The position numbers were made by a program, and so were the translations under genes. Below, one piece after another: positions 44,062-52,811 of a DNA stretch of 64,000 bases. The stretch is from Phycisphaerae bacterium. Lineage in GTDB: Bacteria; Planctomycetota; Phycisphaerae; Phycisphaerales; UBA1924. Position 1 is the stretch's first letter, and every line of letters starts with the position of its first letter. Where the stretch lies: assembly GCA_014192545.1 (NCBI GenBank), contig BJHL01000003.1, positions 310,001-374,000 on the forward strand, written 5' to 3'. Below the pieces are notes generated by a model. That model was not told where the DNA came from. It ran no database searches and saw only the letters and a program-made list of their open reading frames with translations.

Positions 44062-44994
44062 ATGAGAGTCACATTCCTCGCTGCTCTATCGCTTGCGGCC
44101 CAACTCGCGCACGCGCAAACCCCAATCGAGCCAAACGCCTCCCGCATCGAGCTTCAAGTCTTCGACACAACCGCGAACGCGTGGACATCCACCACAACCG
44201 TCACACCCAACGCCCGCATCGAGTGGCGCGTCCGCGTCTCCTATACCGGCACCAACAGCAACGTTCTGGCTCTGAGCAGCATTCGGTACCAACCCACTTT
44301 CAGCAACATCGACAACGACAACACCATCGGCACGCGTGATGATCTTGCGGCGTGGCGTCGCCCCAACACCTTCTTGGGCACAACCGATATTCTCTCGCAA
44401 GAGGAAGGTGAAATCGGCGGCCCACTTCCCGGCTACGGCCGGGTGGCATTCATTGGCGTCGCGATGAGTTCTACATCCCTCAATGCTCTCACGATGTTCC
44501 GCCACGGCGGCGGTGCGCCCCAGAACGCAGCTCCTGCTGGCTCATGGCTGCGTATCGCTGGCTCGGGCGCTCCGTCTTGGCCCCTTGCGACAGTAACCGC
44601 CGCAAGCGCAACAGTCGCAAATCTCAGCAACATCGCACGTGGCGTCGTTGCATCCCAAGCTTCGGAAATCAATCCCATTACCGGTAGCACCAACCCCTTC
44701 TACCTTGCGGGCACACAAAACCTCGTCGTCTTCCGCGGCGCGTTGCTCCTGAGCGATCTCCAAGACCCACGCACGCTCGCGCTCTCCATCGCGCCCGGCA
44801 GTCAAGACCGCGCCGGAACAAACAACTCGCCCGATGATGCGAGATTTATGACCTGGTTTACATCGCAAACCGGCTCAAGCATCCGCACCCAAGTCGCATT
44901 CACCGACGCCAGCATCGTCGTCGTTCCGTCACCAACTGCGCTCACGTCGTTCTCCCTCCTGCTGCTGGCCGCAGCGCGGCGTCGTCGTCCATAA
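44062..44994 (+). CDS. Secreted PEP-CTERM-like protein, tandem family member 4
   Basis: 310 aa; GGAGA upstream of ATG 44062. Signal peptide to about AHAQ. Closest to member 3 (TPIEPNASRIELQVFDTTAN in both) but diverged later: NSNVLALSS replaces NTNVFALGS and IGVAMSS replaces GGSSMN. It ends VVPSPTALTSFSLLLLAAA plus RRRRP. Intergenic gaps of 14-31 bp in this array indicate one operon. Confidence 0.85.
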   Translation: MRVTFLAALSLAAQLAHAQTPIEPNASRIELQVFDTTANAWTSTTTVTPNARIEWRVRVSYTGTNSNVLALSSIRYQPTFSNIDNDNTIGTRDDLAAWRRPNTFLGTTDILSQEEGEIGGPLPGYGRVAFIGVAMSSTSLNALTMFRHGGGAPQNAAPAGSWLRIAGSGAPSWPLATVTAASATVANLSNIARGVVASQASEINPITGSTNPFYLAGTQNLVVFRGALLLSDLQDPRTLALSIAPGSQDRAGTNNSPDDARFMTWFTSQTGSSIRTQVAFTDASIVVVPSPTALTSFSLLLLAAARRRRP

Positions 44995-45012
44995 CCCAAC
45001 CCGGAGTCTGCA

Positions 45013-45966
45013 ATGCGTTCACGCTCACTCATCACTTCACTCTCACTCGCCACGTCGCTCTTCTTCGCCGCAGGCGCGACAGCGCAGGTCAACGAACCGA
45101 ACGCCGCACGTCTTTCGGTGCAGGTTTGGAACGGCTCATCATGGTCGTCGTCAGCCTCGTCGATTTACGTTCCCGGCGCCACCGTGCAGTGGCGCGTGAC
45201 ACTGTCGTACACAGGTACCAATACCAACGTCTTCGCGTTAGGAAGCGTCACGTATCAGCCGATCTTCATAGCCGCTGACAACACGAACAACCTCGGCGGG
45301 GTTGACACCATCGGTCCATGGCGCAACGGCGGACAGCAGGGCAGCGCCATCGCCAACTCAATGCTGTCCGCAGCAGAAGGTAACACCGGTAGTGCATTGC
45401 CCTCATACGGCCGCGTGCTCTTCGGCGGCACGGCGATGCAATCGTCGAGTTTCAACACCTTGACGACGTTCCGCCACGGCGGTGACTCGCCACAGGCTGG
45501 CGCGCCGCCCGGCTCGTACCTCCGAGTCGCAGGCAGTTCCGTCACAAACTGGCCCGCACCCACTCTCGACGCCTCTGGCGCGACCGTGGACAGCATCAAC
45601 GCGATCAATCGCGGAGTCCTCAGCAACCAGCAATCGCAAACCAATCCAGCGACGGGTCTTGTCAACACCTATCACGTTGCAGGAACGCAGAATCTCGTGC
45701 TCTTCCGCGGGGCATACACCTTCAGCGGCTCGCCGGATCGATTCACCGGCGGAACTTTCACGATCGCACCCGGCTCACAAGCCCGCGCGGGCGGTGTAGG
45801 CAGCAGCGACGACACTCGCTTTATAACTTGGCAAACAAACAATTTCGACTTCGGTTCCTGGCGCACTGGATTCACGGTCGAAGGTGCGTCGTACATCGTG
45901 CCCGGACCAGGAACAATCGCCGCACTCGCGGCTGCGGGCGTCTTCGCCATGCGCCGCAGACGATAA
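45013..45966 (+). CDS. Secreted PEP-CTERM-like protein, tandem family member 5
   Basis: 317 aa; last of the array. Signal peptide MRSRSLITSLSLATSLFFAA..., mature start near TAQV. The most divergent member: SVQVWNGSSW in place of LQVFD, but LSYTGTNTNVFALGS, ALPSYGRVLFGG, TTFRHGGD, GSYLRVAGSSV, AGTQNLVLFRGA and TWQTNNF remain. It ends YIVPGPGTIAALAAAGVFA plus MRRRR. A terminator stem follows. Confidence 0.85.
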   Translation: MRSRSLITSLSLATSLFFAAGATAQVNEPNAARLSVQVWNGSSWSSSASSIYVPGATVQWRVTLSYTGTNTNVFALGSVTYQPIFIAADNTNNLGGVDTIGPWRNGGQQGSAIANSMLSAAEGNTGSALPSYGRVLFGGTAMQSSSFNTLTTFRHGGDSPQAGAPPGSYLRVAGSSVTNWPAPTLDASGATVDSINAINRGVLSNQQSQTNPATGLVNTYHVAGTQNLVLFRGAYTFSGSPDRFTGGTFTIAPGSQARAGGVGSSDDTRFITWQTNNFDFGSWRTGFTVEGASYIVPGPGTIAALAAAGVFAMRRRR

Positions 45967-45984
45967 ATGCAGCGAAACATCGCC

Positions 45985-46020
45985 CACAAAAAAACGCCGT
46001 GTTCACTACACGGCGTTTCT
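45985..46020 (-). terminator. Terminator of murA (bidirectional)
   Basis: AAACGCCGTG (45992-46001) / CACGGCGTTT (46009-46018); the A-run 45988-45994 gives a T-tail on the minus strand for murA. The plus-strand T-tail is weaker but may also stop the five-gene array. Confidence 0.85.
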
Positions 46021-46046
46021 CATTGCTTCACTTGCAAAAAACTCGC

Positions 46047-47537
46047 TCACGCCTCCTGCGCCGCCAGTTCCTTCTCATCCACGCGCTGAATGTTGGCTCC
46101 CAGCATCCGCAGCCGATCCTCAAACCGCTCATAGCCGCGATCAAGGTGATAGATGCGGTTCACAATCGTCGTGCCTTCCGCGGCCAAACCAGCAAGCACC
46201 AGGCCCGCGCTCGCACGCAAGTCACTAGCCATCACCGGCGCACCCTTCAGGCTCTTCACGCCCGTAATCACCACCGTGCTGCCCACGCGTGCAATCTTCG
46301 CGCCCATGCGCAGCAGTTCTGCCACGTGCAGGAAGCGATCGGGGAAAATCCGCTCCGTCACCACGCTGTTTCCGTCGGCGAGGCACAACATCGAAACCAG
46401 TTGCGCCTGCAAATCCGTCGGATAGCCCGGATGCGGCTGCGTCGTCACCTCAACTGGCTTGAGCACGCGCTCGCACGTCACGCGCACGCTGCGCCGCATT
46501 GCATCGCCATCCTTGATCAGATGCCCATCGGCCGAACCTGAAATCGCAGTCAGCAAACTCTGACGATGCCGGGCCATCGCGCTGCTCATGCCGCCGCCAT
46601 TCGTGTTGCCGTTCGCGCTCGCGTTCGTCGGCACACTCCCCGCACTCAACGCTTTCGCGCCCGCAACCGGCTGCACGTGCACGCCAGCCATGTTCAGCAC
46701 AAACGTGCTCGCCAGCAACGCATCCATCGGGCAATTATCCAAAATCAGATCGCCATTGGTCATCGCCGCGGCCATCATGAACGTGCCCGCCTCGATGCGA
46801 TCGGGAATCACCGTGTGATCCGCGCCGCCCAGTTGCTCCACACCTTCAATGATGAGCCTTGGCCCACCCGCGCCATAAATCTTCGCGCCCATCGCATTGA
46901 GCAAGTTCGCCAAGTCCACGATCTCAGGTTCACACGCTGCCTGCTCAATCACCGTCGTGCCCTTGGCGAGTGCGGCTGCACACATCACGTTGGCCGTACC
47001 CAGCACCGTGCTGCCAAAAGCTCCGCCCAAGAAAATCGTCGTGCCCACCAGCCCGCCGCTGGGAACCTTCGCGATGATGTCGCCCTCGGTCAACGTAATC
47101 TGCGCACCCAGTGCGCGCAGCCCACGCAGATGCAGGTCCACAGGTCTATCACCAATCGAGCACCCGCCCGGCAAGCTAATTCTCGCAAACCCGCGGCGCG
47201 CCAGCATGGGCCCCAGCGTGCAGATGCTCGCCCGCATCGTCCGCACAATGTCATACCGCGCGTGGCTCGCGCTCGGGTCCGTCACTTGCAGACCGATCGT
47301 GCCATTCGTAAATGCAGCGTCACACGCTTCGCCCGGCGCATCCGTCCGCACCACTCCCAGTTCGCCCAGCAGCCGAAGCATGTTCTTGATATCCGCCAGA
47401 TTCGGCACATCGCGCAGAATCACCGGCTGATCCGTCAGCAAACACACCGCCAGCATGGGCAGTGCAGCGTTTTTGCTGCCGTTGATGCGAACTCGACCAT
47501 ACAGGCGGTGACCGCCCTCGATGACAAAGGTGTCCAT
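46047..47537 (-). CDS. murA: UDP-N-acetylglucosamine 1-carboxyvinyltransferase
   Basis: 496 aa, first committed step of peptidoglycan synthesis (enolpyruvyl transfer from PEP). Lys22 (NGSKNAALP), catalytic Cys126 in PGGCSIGDRPVDLH and the C-terminal HPGYPTDLQAQ block are present; Cys (not Asp) at 126 suggests fosfomycin-sensitive chemistry. About 75 residues longer than usual, mostly a Ser/Asn/Gly-rich insert at about 291-350 before RVLKPVEVTTQPHP. Its presence indicates that this organism makes peptidoglycan. Confidence 0.96.
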   Translation of the reverse strand: MDTFVIEGGHRLYGRVRINGSKNAALPMLAVCLLTDQPVILRDVPNLADIKNMLRLLGELGVVRTDAPGEACDAAFTNGTIGLQVTDPSASHARYDIVRTMRASICTLGPMLARRGFARISLPGGCSIGDRPVDLHLRGLRALGAQITLTEGDIIAKVPSGGLVGTTIFLGGAFGSTVLGTANVMCAAALAKGTTVIEQAACEPEIVDLANLLNAMGAKIYGAGGPRLIIEGVEQLGGADHTVIPDRIEAGTFMMAAAMTNGDLILDNCPMDALLASTFVLNMAGVHVQPVAGAKALSAGSVPTNASANGNTNGGGMSSAMARHRQSLLTAISGSADGHLIKDGDAMRRSVRVTCERVLKPVEVTTQPHPGYPTDLQAQLVSMLCLADGNSVVTERIFPDRFLHVAELLRMGAKIARVGSTVVITGVKSLKGAPVMASDLRASAGLVLAGLAAEGTTIVNRIYHLDRGYERFEDRLRMLGANIQRVDEKELAAQEA

Positions 47538-47867
47538 GCGTAGCCCTTCCGTGAGCTAGCCGGCGATGCCGGCAATTGACCAGTCCATTGGAACGTGCAT
47601 TGTGCCGTGACAGCCATGTGCCCCGGTTCTCGATCATATATCGGAGCGTACCAGTTGCGGACTGCAAGGACCGAAGAAGTTGCAAATCGCCAGCACATTC
47701 CAAGCAGTCCCTACAACCCGACCGCAAGCCAGACTCTTCTTCGCCAGCCGCTTGCACCCCGCCGATGCATTTCGCATGCTTATCGAGTTCTCGCATCCAA
47801 TCCGGATGCCTTGGACTGCTGCCGCCCGCGAACGGGCGCAGGCGAGCGGGAAACGAGGAGTCTCTTT
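47538..47867. other. 330-bp divergent intergenic region
   Basis: Between murA (minus) and the first fibro-slime gene (plus). No gene seen. It must carry both promoters; no clear consensus was identified. Confidence 0.5.
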
Positions 47868-48848
47868 ATGAAATATGGCAAGCACAAAGTCGGTCTTCTG
47901 CTGCTCGTCGCAGGCATGGCGTGCTCAGCAGCAAACGCACATTCCACTCCAACGGCCACAGTCCGCACGGACACCCCCGGTAGCTCCGTCGGTAGCTCCG
48001 TCGCAACCCCCACGCCCGCCCAGCCCCCCCCCCAGCCCCCGGCGCTGCCCGCAACCATCACTCTCCAAGCCACTATCCGCGACTTGCGCGCAGCCGAAAA
48101 CTCCAACGGCCACCCCGACTTCCAAACCTTCGGCGGCAGCAACGCCACGGTTGATCTCGTCAGCGACACCTTGGGAGAAGACGGCAAGCCCGTACTCCGC
48201 AACGGCGGCATCGGCAAACACATCGGCGTTGAATGGCGCGACAGCCAGAACCGCCCCATCAATCCTCGCAACTTCCGCGCAGACCGCGGCCACCGCGCTG
48301 GCTCGTTCAACAATCAGAACAACCGCCAAGTTATCAGTGCGCAAAGTTTCCGCGGCTGGTACAACGACATCCCAGGCCTCAACGCCAGCCGCTTGGTTGA
48401 CATTATCCTCGTGCGCCAGGCCAACTCGTCGCGCTACGTCTTTGATTCGGCGACGCAGCAACCATGGGCCTCACGCGGCGGCTTCTTCCCCATCAACGGC
48501 GAACTCTTCGGCAACTACGGCAACTGGGGCAAGAACTTCCACTTCACCACCCAGCTCGAAGCCGACTTCGTCTATCAAGCCCAAGACAATCAAGTCTTCA
48601 CCTTCAGCGGCGACGATGACGTCTGGGTCTTCATCAATGGCAAGCTGGTCATCGACTTGGGCGGCCTGCACCCCCGCCGCGAGCAAACCGTGAACCTCAA
48701 CGATCTTGGCTACTTGGAAGACGGCAGTAATTACCGCTTCAAGATCTTCCACGCCGAACGTCGCACCAATGAAAGCAACTTCCGCATGGAAACCACGATT
48801 CAGTTCCGCGCGGTCGAGCCGCCCGTGACCAGCGCTCTGTTTGACTGA
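47868..48848 (+). CDS. Secreted fibro-slime domain protein, paralogue 1
   Basis: 326 aa; strong ribosome site (GAGGAG) before ATG 47868. Signal peptide (MKYGKHKVGLLLLVAGMACS), a Pro/Thr-rich linker to about 62, then a fibro-slime (TIGR02148-type) domain: IRDLRAAENSNGHPDFQ at its start, GGFFPINGELFGNYG, FTFSGDDDVWVFINGKLVID, and FHAERRTNESNFRMETT at its end. This PA14-like fold with GDDDVWVFxxGKL is known in slime-mould prespore proteins and bacterial surface proteins and is thought to bind carbohydrate. Shares its last residues (EPPVTSALFD) with paralogue 2. Confidence 0.88.
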   Translation: MKYGKHKVGLLLLVAGMACSAANAHSTPTATVRTDTPGSSVGSSVATPTPAQPPPQPPALPATITLQATIRDLRAAENSNGHPDFQTFGGSNATVDLVSDTLGEDGKPVLRNGGIGKHIGVEWRDSQNRPINPRNFRADRGHRAGSFNNQNNRQVISAQSFRGWYNDIPGLNASRLVDIILVRQANSSRYVFDSATQQPWASRGGFFPINGELFGNYGNWGKNFHFTTQLEADFVYQAQDNQVFTFSGDDDVWVFINGKLVIDLGGLHPRREQTVNLNDLGYLEDGSNYRFKIFHAERRTNESNFRMETTIQFRAVEPPVTSALFD

Positions 48849-48891
48849 ACAGGGCAGAGGGAATCGATCTCCCTCTTCAGCATGTTGTTCC

Positions 48892-48931
48892 ACGCCCGGG
48901 TTGGTCGCGTTGACCGCCCGGGCGTTCTTCA
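48892..48931 (+). terminator. Terminator of fibro-slime gene 1
   Basis: Stem ACGCCCGGG (48892-48900) / CCCGGGCGT (48917-48925), followed by TCTTCATT. Preceded by another small hairpin at 48856-48876. Confidence 0.65.
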
Positions 48932-49108
48932 TTGCGCCACGTGAGGCCAGGGGCGGCGCAGGCCTTACAAACGGCACAGTCGTCGCGAACGGGGGGAAAT
49001 TAACAGCATCCGCTTGCATGGGCGGGAGATGAACCGCAGATTTGAAGAGTCACCATCGAGTCGCATGGCGCGTCAGGGTTGGCTGACGCGATTGCAAGGA
49101 GTCTCTGA

Positions 49109-50041
49109 ATGAAGGTCACATGTTTCCTGGCTCTGAGTCTTGTGGGTCTACTCGCGACTACCGCCGGCGCGCAGATCTCATCCGCCGGCGGCTCGACGAA
49201 TCAGGTCGATGTCAACTCGCTGCCCACGAGCATTCAACTCAACGGCGTCGTGCGCGACTTCCGGGAGCGCAACGCGAGCGGCGGTCACCCCGACTTTGAA
49301 CGCAGCGGCGCGAGCGGCTTCTCGCACGGCAACTTCCAGGAGATCACGAAGGACGAACTGGGCGTGGACAAGAAGCCCGTATTCAACAGCACGGGCCGGC
49401 GTGTCAACTCCATGGCTCGGGACGCGTCGAATCGCCCCATCCTGCAGAAGCCCTACATCGCGTCGCGCTCTGGCGATGTCGCTCGCTCGGTGGCTTCCGG
49501 CACGAGCAACAGCCTTGCCGGCGAGGCGTCGTTCAACCAGTGGTACCGCGACGTGCCGGGCATCAATCTGTCCAAGCAGATTCCCATCACTCTCAAACGC
49601 ACTCAGGGCAGCAACGTCTACATCTTCGACGACAAGAACGATGAGACCTTCTGCAGCCGCAACGGCTTCTTCCCGATCAACAACGATCTGTTCGGCAACT
49701 CCGGCGGCAGCGGTCACGCCAATACGAACTACCACTTCACGTATGAACTCAACACCGAGTTCACGTACCAAGCTGGCGCCGGAAACCGCTTCACCTTCAC
49801 AGGCGACGATGACGTTTTCGTCTTCGTCGACGGCAAACTGGTGATCGATATCGGCGGCACGCACGGCGCCACCAGCCAGACCATTGAAATGGACCGCTTG
49901 AGCTGGCTGCAAAACGGCGAAACCTACGACCTGCGCTTCTTCTTCGCCGAGCGCCACCGCACCGCCAGCAACTTCCGCATCGAAACCACCCTCGTCCTTC
50001 GCAACCTCGAACCCCCGCAAACCACCGCGCTCTTCGACTAA
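49109..50041 (+). CDS. Secreted fibro-slime domain protein, paralogue 2
   Basis: 310 aa; AAGGAG before ATG 49109. Signal peptide to about AGAQ, then the same domain: VVRDFRERNASGGHPDFE, NGFFPINNDLFGNSG, FTFTGDDDVFVFVDGKLVID, FFFAERHRTASNFRIETT, and the shared C-terminus EPPQTTALFD. No Pro-rich linker, unlike paralogue 1. The pair lies downstream of the five-gene secreted array, suggesting a surface-protein region. Ligand unknown. Confidence 0.88.
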   Translation: MKVTCFLALSLVGLLATTAGAQISSAGGSTNQVDVNSLPTSIQLNGVVRDFRERNASGGHPDFERSGASGFSHGNFQEITKDELGVDKKPVFNSTGRRVNSMARDASNRPILQKPYIASRSGDVARSVASGTSNSLAGEASFNQWYRDVPGINLSKQIPITLKRTQGSNVYIFDDKNDETFCSRNGFFPINNDLFGNSGGSGHANTNYHFTYELNTEFTYQAGAGNRFTFTGDDDVFVFVDGKLVIDIGGTHGATSQTIEMDRLSWLQNGETYDLRFFFAERHRTASNFRIETTLVLRNLEPPQTTALFD

Positions 50042-50069
50042 GCGCGCCTTCATCTGACGAGAGAGACAA

Positions 50070-50108
50070 CGCCGCCCCGACTTGACAGTCCGGGCGGCGG
50101 TTTCTTTT
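50070..50108 (+). terminator. Terminator of fibro-slime gene 2
   Basis: Stem CGCCGCCC (50070-50077) / GGGCGGCG (50092-50099) followed by GTTTCTTTT. Confidence 0.88.
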
Positions 50109-50112
50109 GGGA

Positions 50113-50199
50113 GAAGTGACGAAGTAACGAAGCGACGGATTCATAGCAATTCGATTGCCATTACTTCGTCACTTCGTTACTTCGTCACTGCTTCGTCAC
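50113..50199. repeat. Inverted octanucleotide repeat arrays (GAAGTGAC / GTCACTTC)
   Basis: Left: GAAGTGAC-GAAGTAAC-GAAGCGAC (50113-50136). Right: TTACTTCG-TCACTTCG-TTACTTCG then further units to 50199. The arms are complementary, with a central TAGCAAT-TCG-ATTGCCA core. It lies between two convergent genes. Confidence 0.85.
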
Positions 50200-50582
50200 G
50201 GAAACAGATAGCCTCGTTCACTCTGCACTCTCACGCCTTCGGCGCGAAAGTACGTGTACGTGTTGCTCTGGTTGTAAAAGTAAATCCGCCGCGGGCGATC
50301 AAGCGATGGCCGCCGAGCATCAGGCCACGCGGCCTGGTCATACGCCGACTGAACAGGTCGAATATTCAGTGAATCGTCGCGCCAGTCGCTCTGTGCAATC
50401 TGCCGCGAGCCCGAGGCTGCGATGACATCAGGCGATGCGAAGACCACTGCGCTGCTGGCGCCTTCATCACCCACCCACGCACCCGCCGACCGCTGCGGCA
50501 CGGGCTTGGCCGTACAGCCGATAAGCACAGCCGACAACGCAGCAACGCCGCTTAGAGACAACACAACTTTGAAGTTTGACAT
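50196..50582 (-). CDS. Small hypothetical lipoprotein
   Basis: 128 aa from ATG 50582; ATG 50609 is an alternative. Signal segment ending in a lipobox LIGC (LSAVLIGCTAK), then a soluble part with RPRRIYFYNQSNTYTYFRAE. No family recognised. The start lies 183 bp downstream of the B12/GTPase gene on the same strand. Confidence 0.6.
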   Translation of the reverse strand: MSNFKVVLSLSGVAALSAVLIGCTAKPVPQRSAGAWVGDEGASSAVVFASPDVIAASGSRQIAQSDWRDDSLNIRPVQSAYDQAAWPDARRPSLDRPRRIYFYNQSNTYTYFRAEGVRVQSERGYLFP

Positions 50583-50765
50583 GGCAGCAGTGCCCAGTGC
50601 AACGTCCATGCCGGAGTGAAACAACTCGCGTTTCGCAGCCTGCGGCCCGCAAGGACACCCCGCACACGTCGCCGCATGTTGAGCATTCGCAACAAGCGTA
50701 GGGACGCGTTGCCCGCACGCAACATGCACACTCATGCACATCTACACGAGCTCACACACGCTCAT

Positions 50766-51947
50766 TCACCCCCGCAGCACCGACAACAACTCCGGCACAC
50801 CCTGCCCGCGCGTTGCCACCGTCTCGATAATCGCCCGCCTGCCCGCGATGTCTCGCAAATCGCGAATCAGTTCATTTTCACCAGGATGGTCAGCCTTGTT
50901 CGCCACAAATACATCCGCGATTTCCAGAATGCCGGCCTTATCCATCTGCACCGCGTCGCCCATGCCAGGCGTCAGCACCACCGCAGTCACATCGACAAAC
51001 GAACGAATCTGTGTCTCATTCTGCCCCGCGCCCACCGTCTCGACAAACACCGTGTCCACGCGCTCCTCACCCTCAAACGCCCCGCCGATCAACTCGATGA
51101 TCTCCGGCAGCGCGTGATAATCCTCGCCACGAATGCTCAAACTGCGGTAGTAAATCGCTTCATCCAAGTTGTTGAAGTCCACGCGCAGCCGATCTCCCAA
51201 GAGCGCCCCGCCCGTAATGGGACTCATCGGGTCAAACGCAATCACCGCACATCGCCCCGCGCCGCCAGTCGGCACCGCACCCGTCCCCGACGCACCCTTG
51301 GTCCTGGCAAACTCCCCCACCATCTGCGCAACCAACGTGCTCTTGCCCGCTCCAGGCGAACCAGTCACGCCAATCACGCGAGCAGGCCGACGCTTTTTCA
51401 CGCCAGCCCGCAGCGGCTTGCCGTCATGCATGAGCGAGATGTCACGCGCCAGTTGCGCCGCCTTCGTTGAAGCCGCCACACTCGCCGCTCGCTGCTTAGT
51501 CGCGCCGCGCACCGCTTCCACAATGTCAATGAGCCCCGTGCCGGTTGTAAAGCACCGCGCCACGCCGTACTCCAGCAACTTGGTCACATCATCCTGCGGC
51601 AAAATCCCACCCATATACACCGGCAAATCTGCTCGCCCCAATTTCTTCAGTTCATCCACCAACTTGGGCCCCAGCACCAGGTGGCTGTTGCTCATCATGC
51701 TCGCGCAGATCACATCGCAGTCTTCATCACGCGCCGAAATCGCCAAGCTCCGCGGCGTTTGCCACAACCCCGAATAAATCACGTGTACGCCGCTGTCTCG
51801 CAGCGCCCGTGCAATCACCTTCACGCCGCGATCATGTCCATCCAAACCCATCTTGCCCAAAAGCACCCGCGGCCTGTGCGGCAAATCGCTGCATCGATCT
51901 TTGCGTTCAAACTCGGTCGTCGCGACATTCAACGTGGTCTGGGGCAT
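50766..51947 (-). CDS. B12-binding domain fused to MeaB/ArgK-type GTPase
   Basis: 393 aa. The N-terminal cobalamin-binding Rossmann domain has Asp36-x-His38-x-x-Gly (GLDGHDRGVKV), then GLWQTP and SMMSNSHLVL. The C-terminal half is a MeaB-type G3E GTPase: Walker A GSPGAGKST at 196-204, and VETVGAGQNE (G3-like). The layout corresponds to the N-terminal two thirds of IcmF (isobutyryl-CoA mutase fused), but the mutase catalytic domain is missing and no mutase gene is adjacent. Probably chaperones B12 loading of, or completes, a mutase encoded elsewhere. Start ATG 51947. Confidence 0.9.
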   Translation of the reverse strand: MPQTTLNVATTEFERKDRCSDLPHRPRVLLGKMGLDGHDRGVKVIARALRDSGVHVIYSGLWQTPRSLAISARDEDCDVICASMMSNSHLVLGPKLVDELKKLGRADLPVYMGGILPQDDVTKLLEYGVARCFTTGTGLIDIVEAVRGATKQRAASVAASTKAAQLARDISLMHDGKPLRAGVKKRRPARVIGVTGSPGAGKSTLVAQMVGEFARTKGASGTGAVPTGGAGRCAVIAFDPMSPITGGALLGDRLRVDFNNLDEAIYYRSLSIRGEDYHALPEIIELIGGAFEGEERVDTVFVETVGAGQNETQIRSFVDVTAVVLTPGMGDAVQMDKAGILEIADVFVANKADHPGENELIRDLRDIAGRRAIIETVATRGQGVPELLSVLRG

Positions 51948-52080
51948 GGCAAATCATAAGGCCTCTGACCCCCAAGCAAACTCGTAACCACGCAAACAGG
52001 CGGCAACGCACATATTCGCCTATCCGCCGCGCCCGTTCATATCCTCACATCCCAGTTTCTATTCCAAGCGAATTCAAATC

Positions 52081-52800
52081 ATGGCCCACCTCGAATCCCA
52101 GTACCTCTCGCGTCAAGCCAACCTCTTCACGTGGCTCACGTCCGCGAGCGTCGCGTGCCTGGTCATCGCCAACGTCATAGGCGTCAAACTTTTTTCTTAC
52201 GACCTGGGCTCGTTCAAAGTTGAGCACACCGCTGGCATGCTCACCTTTCCCATCACGTTTCTCATCACCGATCTCATCAACGAGTACTACGGCTCCAAAG
52301 CTGCTCGCCGCGTTGCCATCATCAGTTTCGTCATGGGCCTGCTGGTCTTCGCCGTCATCCGCATCGCTCAAAGCATGCCATATCTCGACGCACCTTTCAA
52401 CGTCAGCCAACAAGCCTTCGATCAAATCCTCGGCTCCTCTGCCGGCATGTACCTCGCATCCATGACTGCCTTCCTCATTGGTTCACTCGCCGACATCACA
52501 CTCTTCGGCTGGATCAAACGCCTGACGGGAACAAAGTACGTCTGGCTGCGCGCCACCGGCAGCACGGTTGTCAGTCAAATGCTCGACAGTTTCGTCGTGA
52601 CGTATCTCGCCTTCAGCCTCTTCCGCCGCGTAGGAGGCGGAGCCGGTGCCGAACCGATGCCCTTCGATGCCGTCCTCAAAACCGCCGCCACCGGCTATAT
52701 CTTGAAGTTCGTCATCTCCCTCGCCCTCACCCCCGCCATCTACGCCGGCCGAGCAATGATCCGCAAATACTTCAACATGCAACCCCTCCCACCCGAGTAA
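52081..52800 (+). CDS. Queuosine precursor transporter, YhhQ family
   Basis: 239 aa inner-membrane protein with about six hydrophobic segments. Family stretches TFPITFLITDLINEYYG and RATGSTVVSQMLDS are present. YhhQ imports preQ0/preQ1 for queuosine tRNA modification. Start ATG 52081. No preQ1 riboswitch was recognised upstream. Confidence 0.92.
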   Translation: MAHLESQYLSRQANLFTWLTSASVACLVIANVIGVKLFSYDLGSFKVEHTAGMLTFPITFLITDLINEYYGSKAARRVAIISFVMGLLVFAVIRIAQSMPYLDAPFNVSQQAFDQILGSSAGMYLASMTAFLIGSLADITLFGWIKRLTGTKYVWLRATGSTVVSQMLDSFVVTYLAFSLFRRVGGGAGAEPMPFDAVLKTAATGYILKFVISLALTPAIYAGRAMIRKYFNMQPLPPE

Positions 52801-52811
52801 CCCCCACCTCT

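Noticed and set aside
41150-45966. Phage tail or virion structural gene array
   Set aside because: Each member has a signal peptide and a sorting-type tail; no phage gene is nearby.
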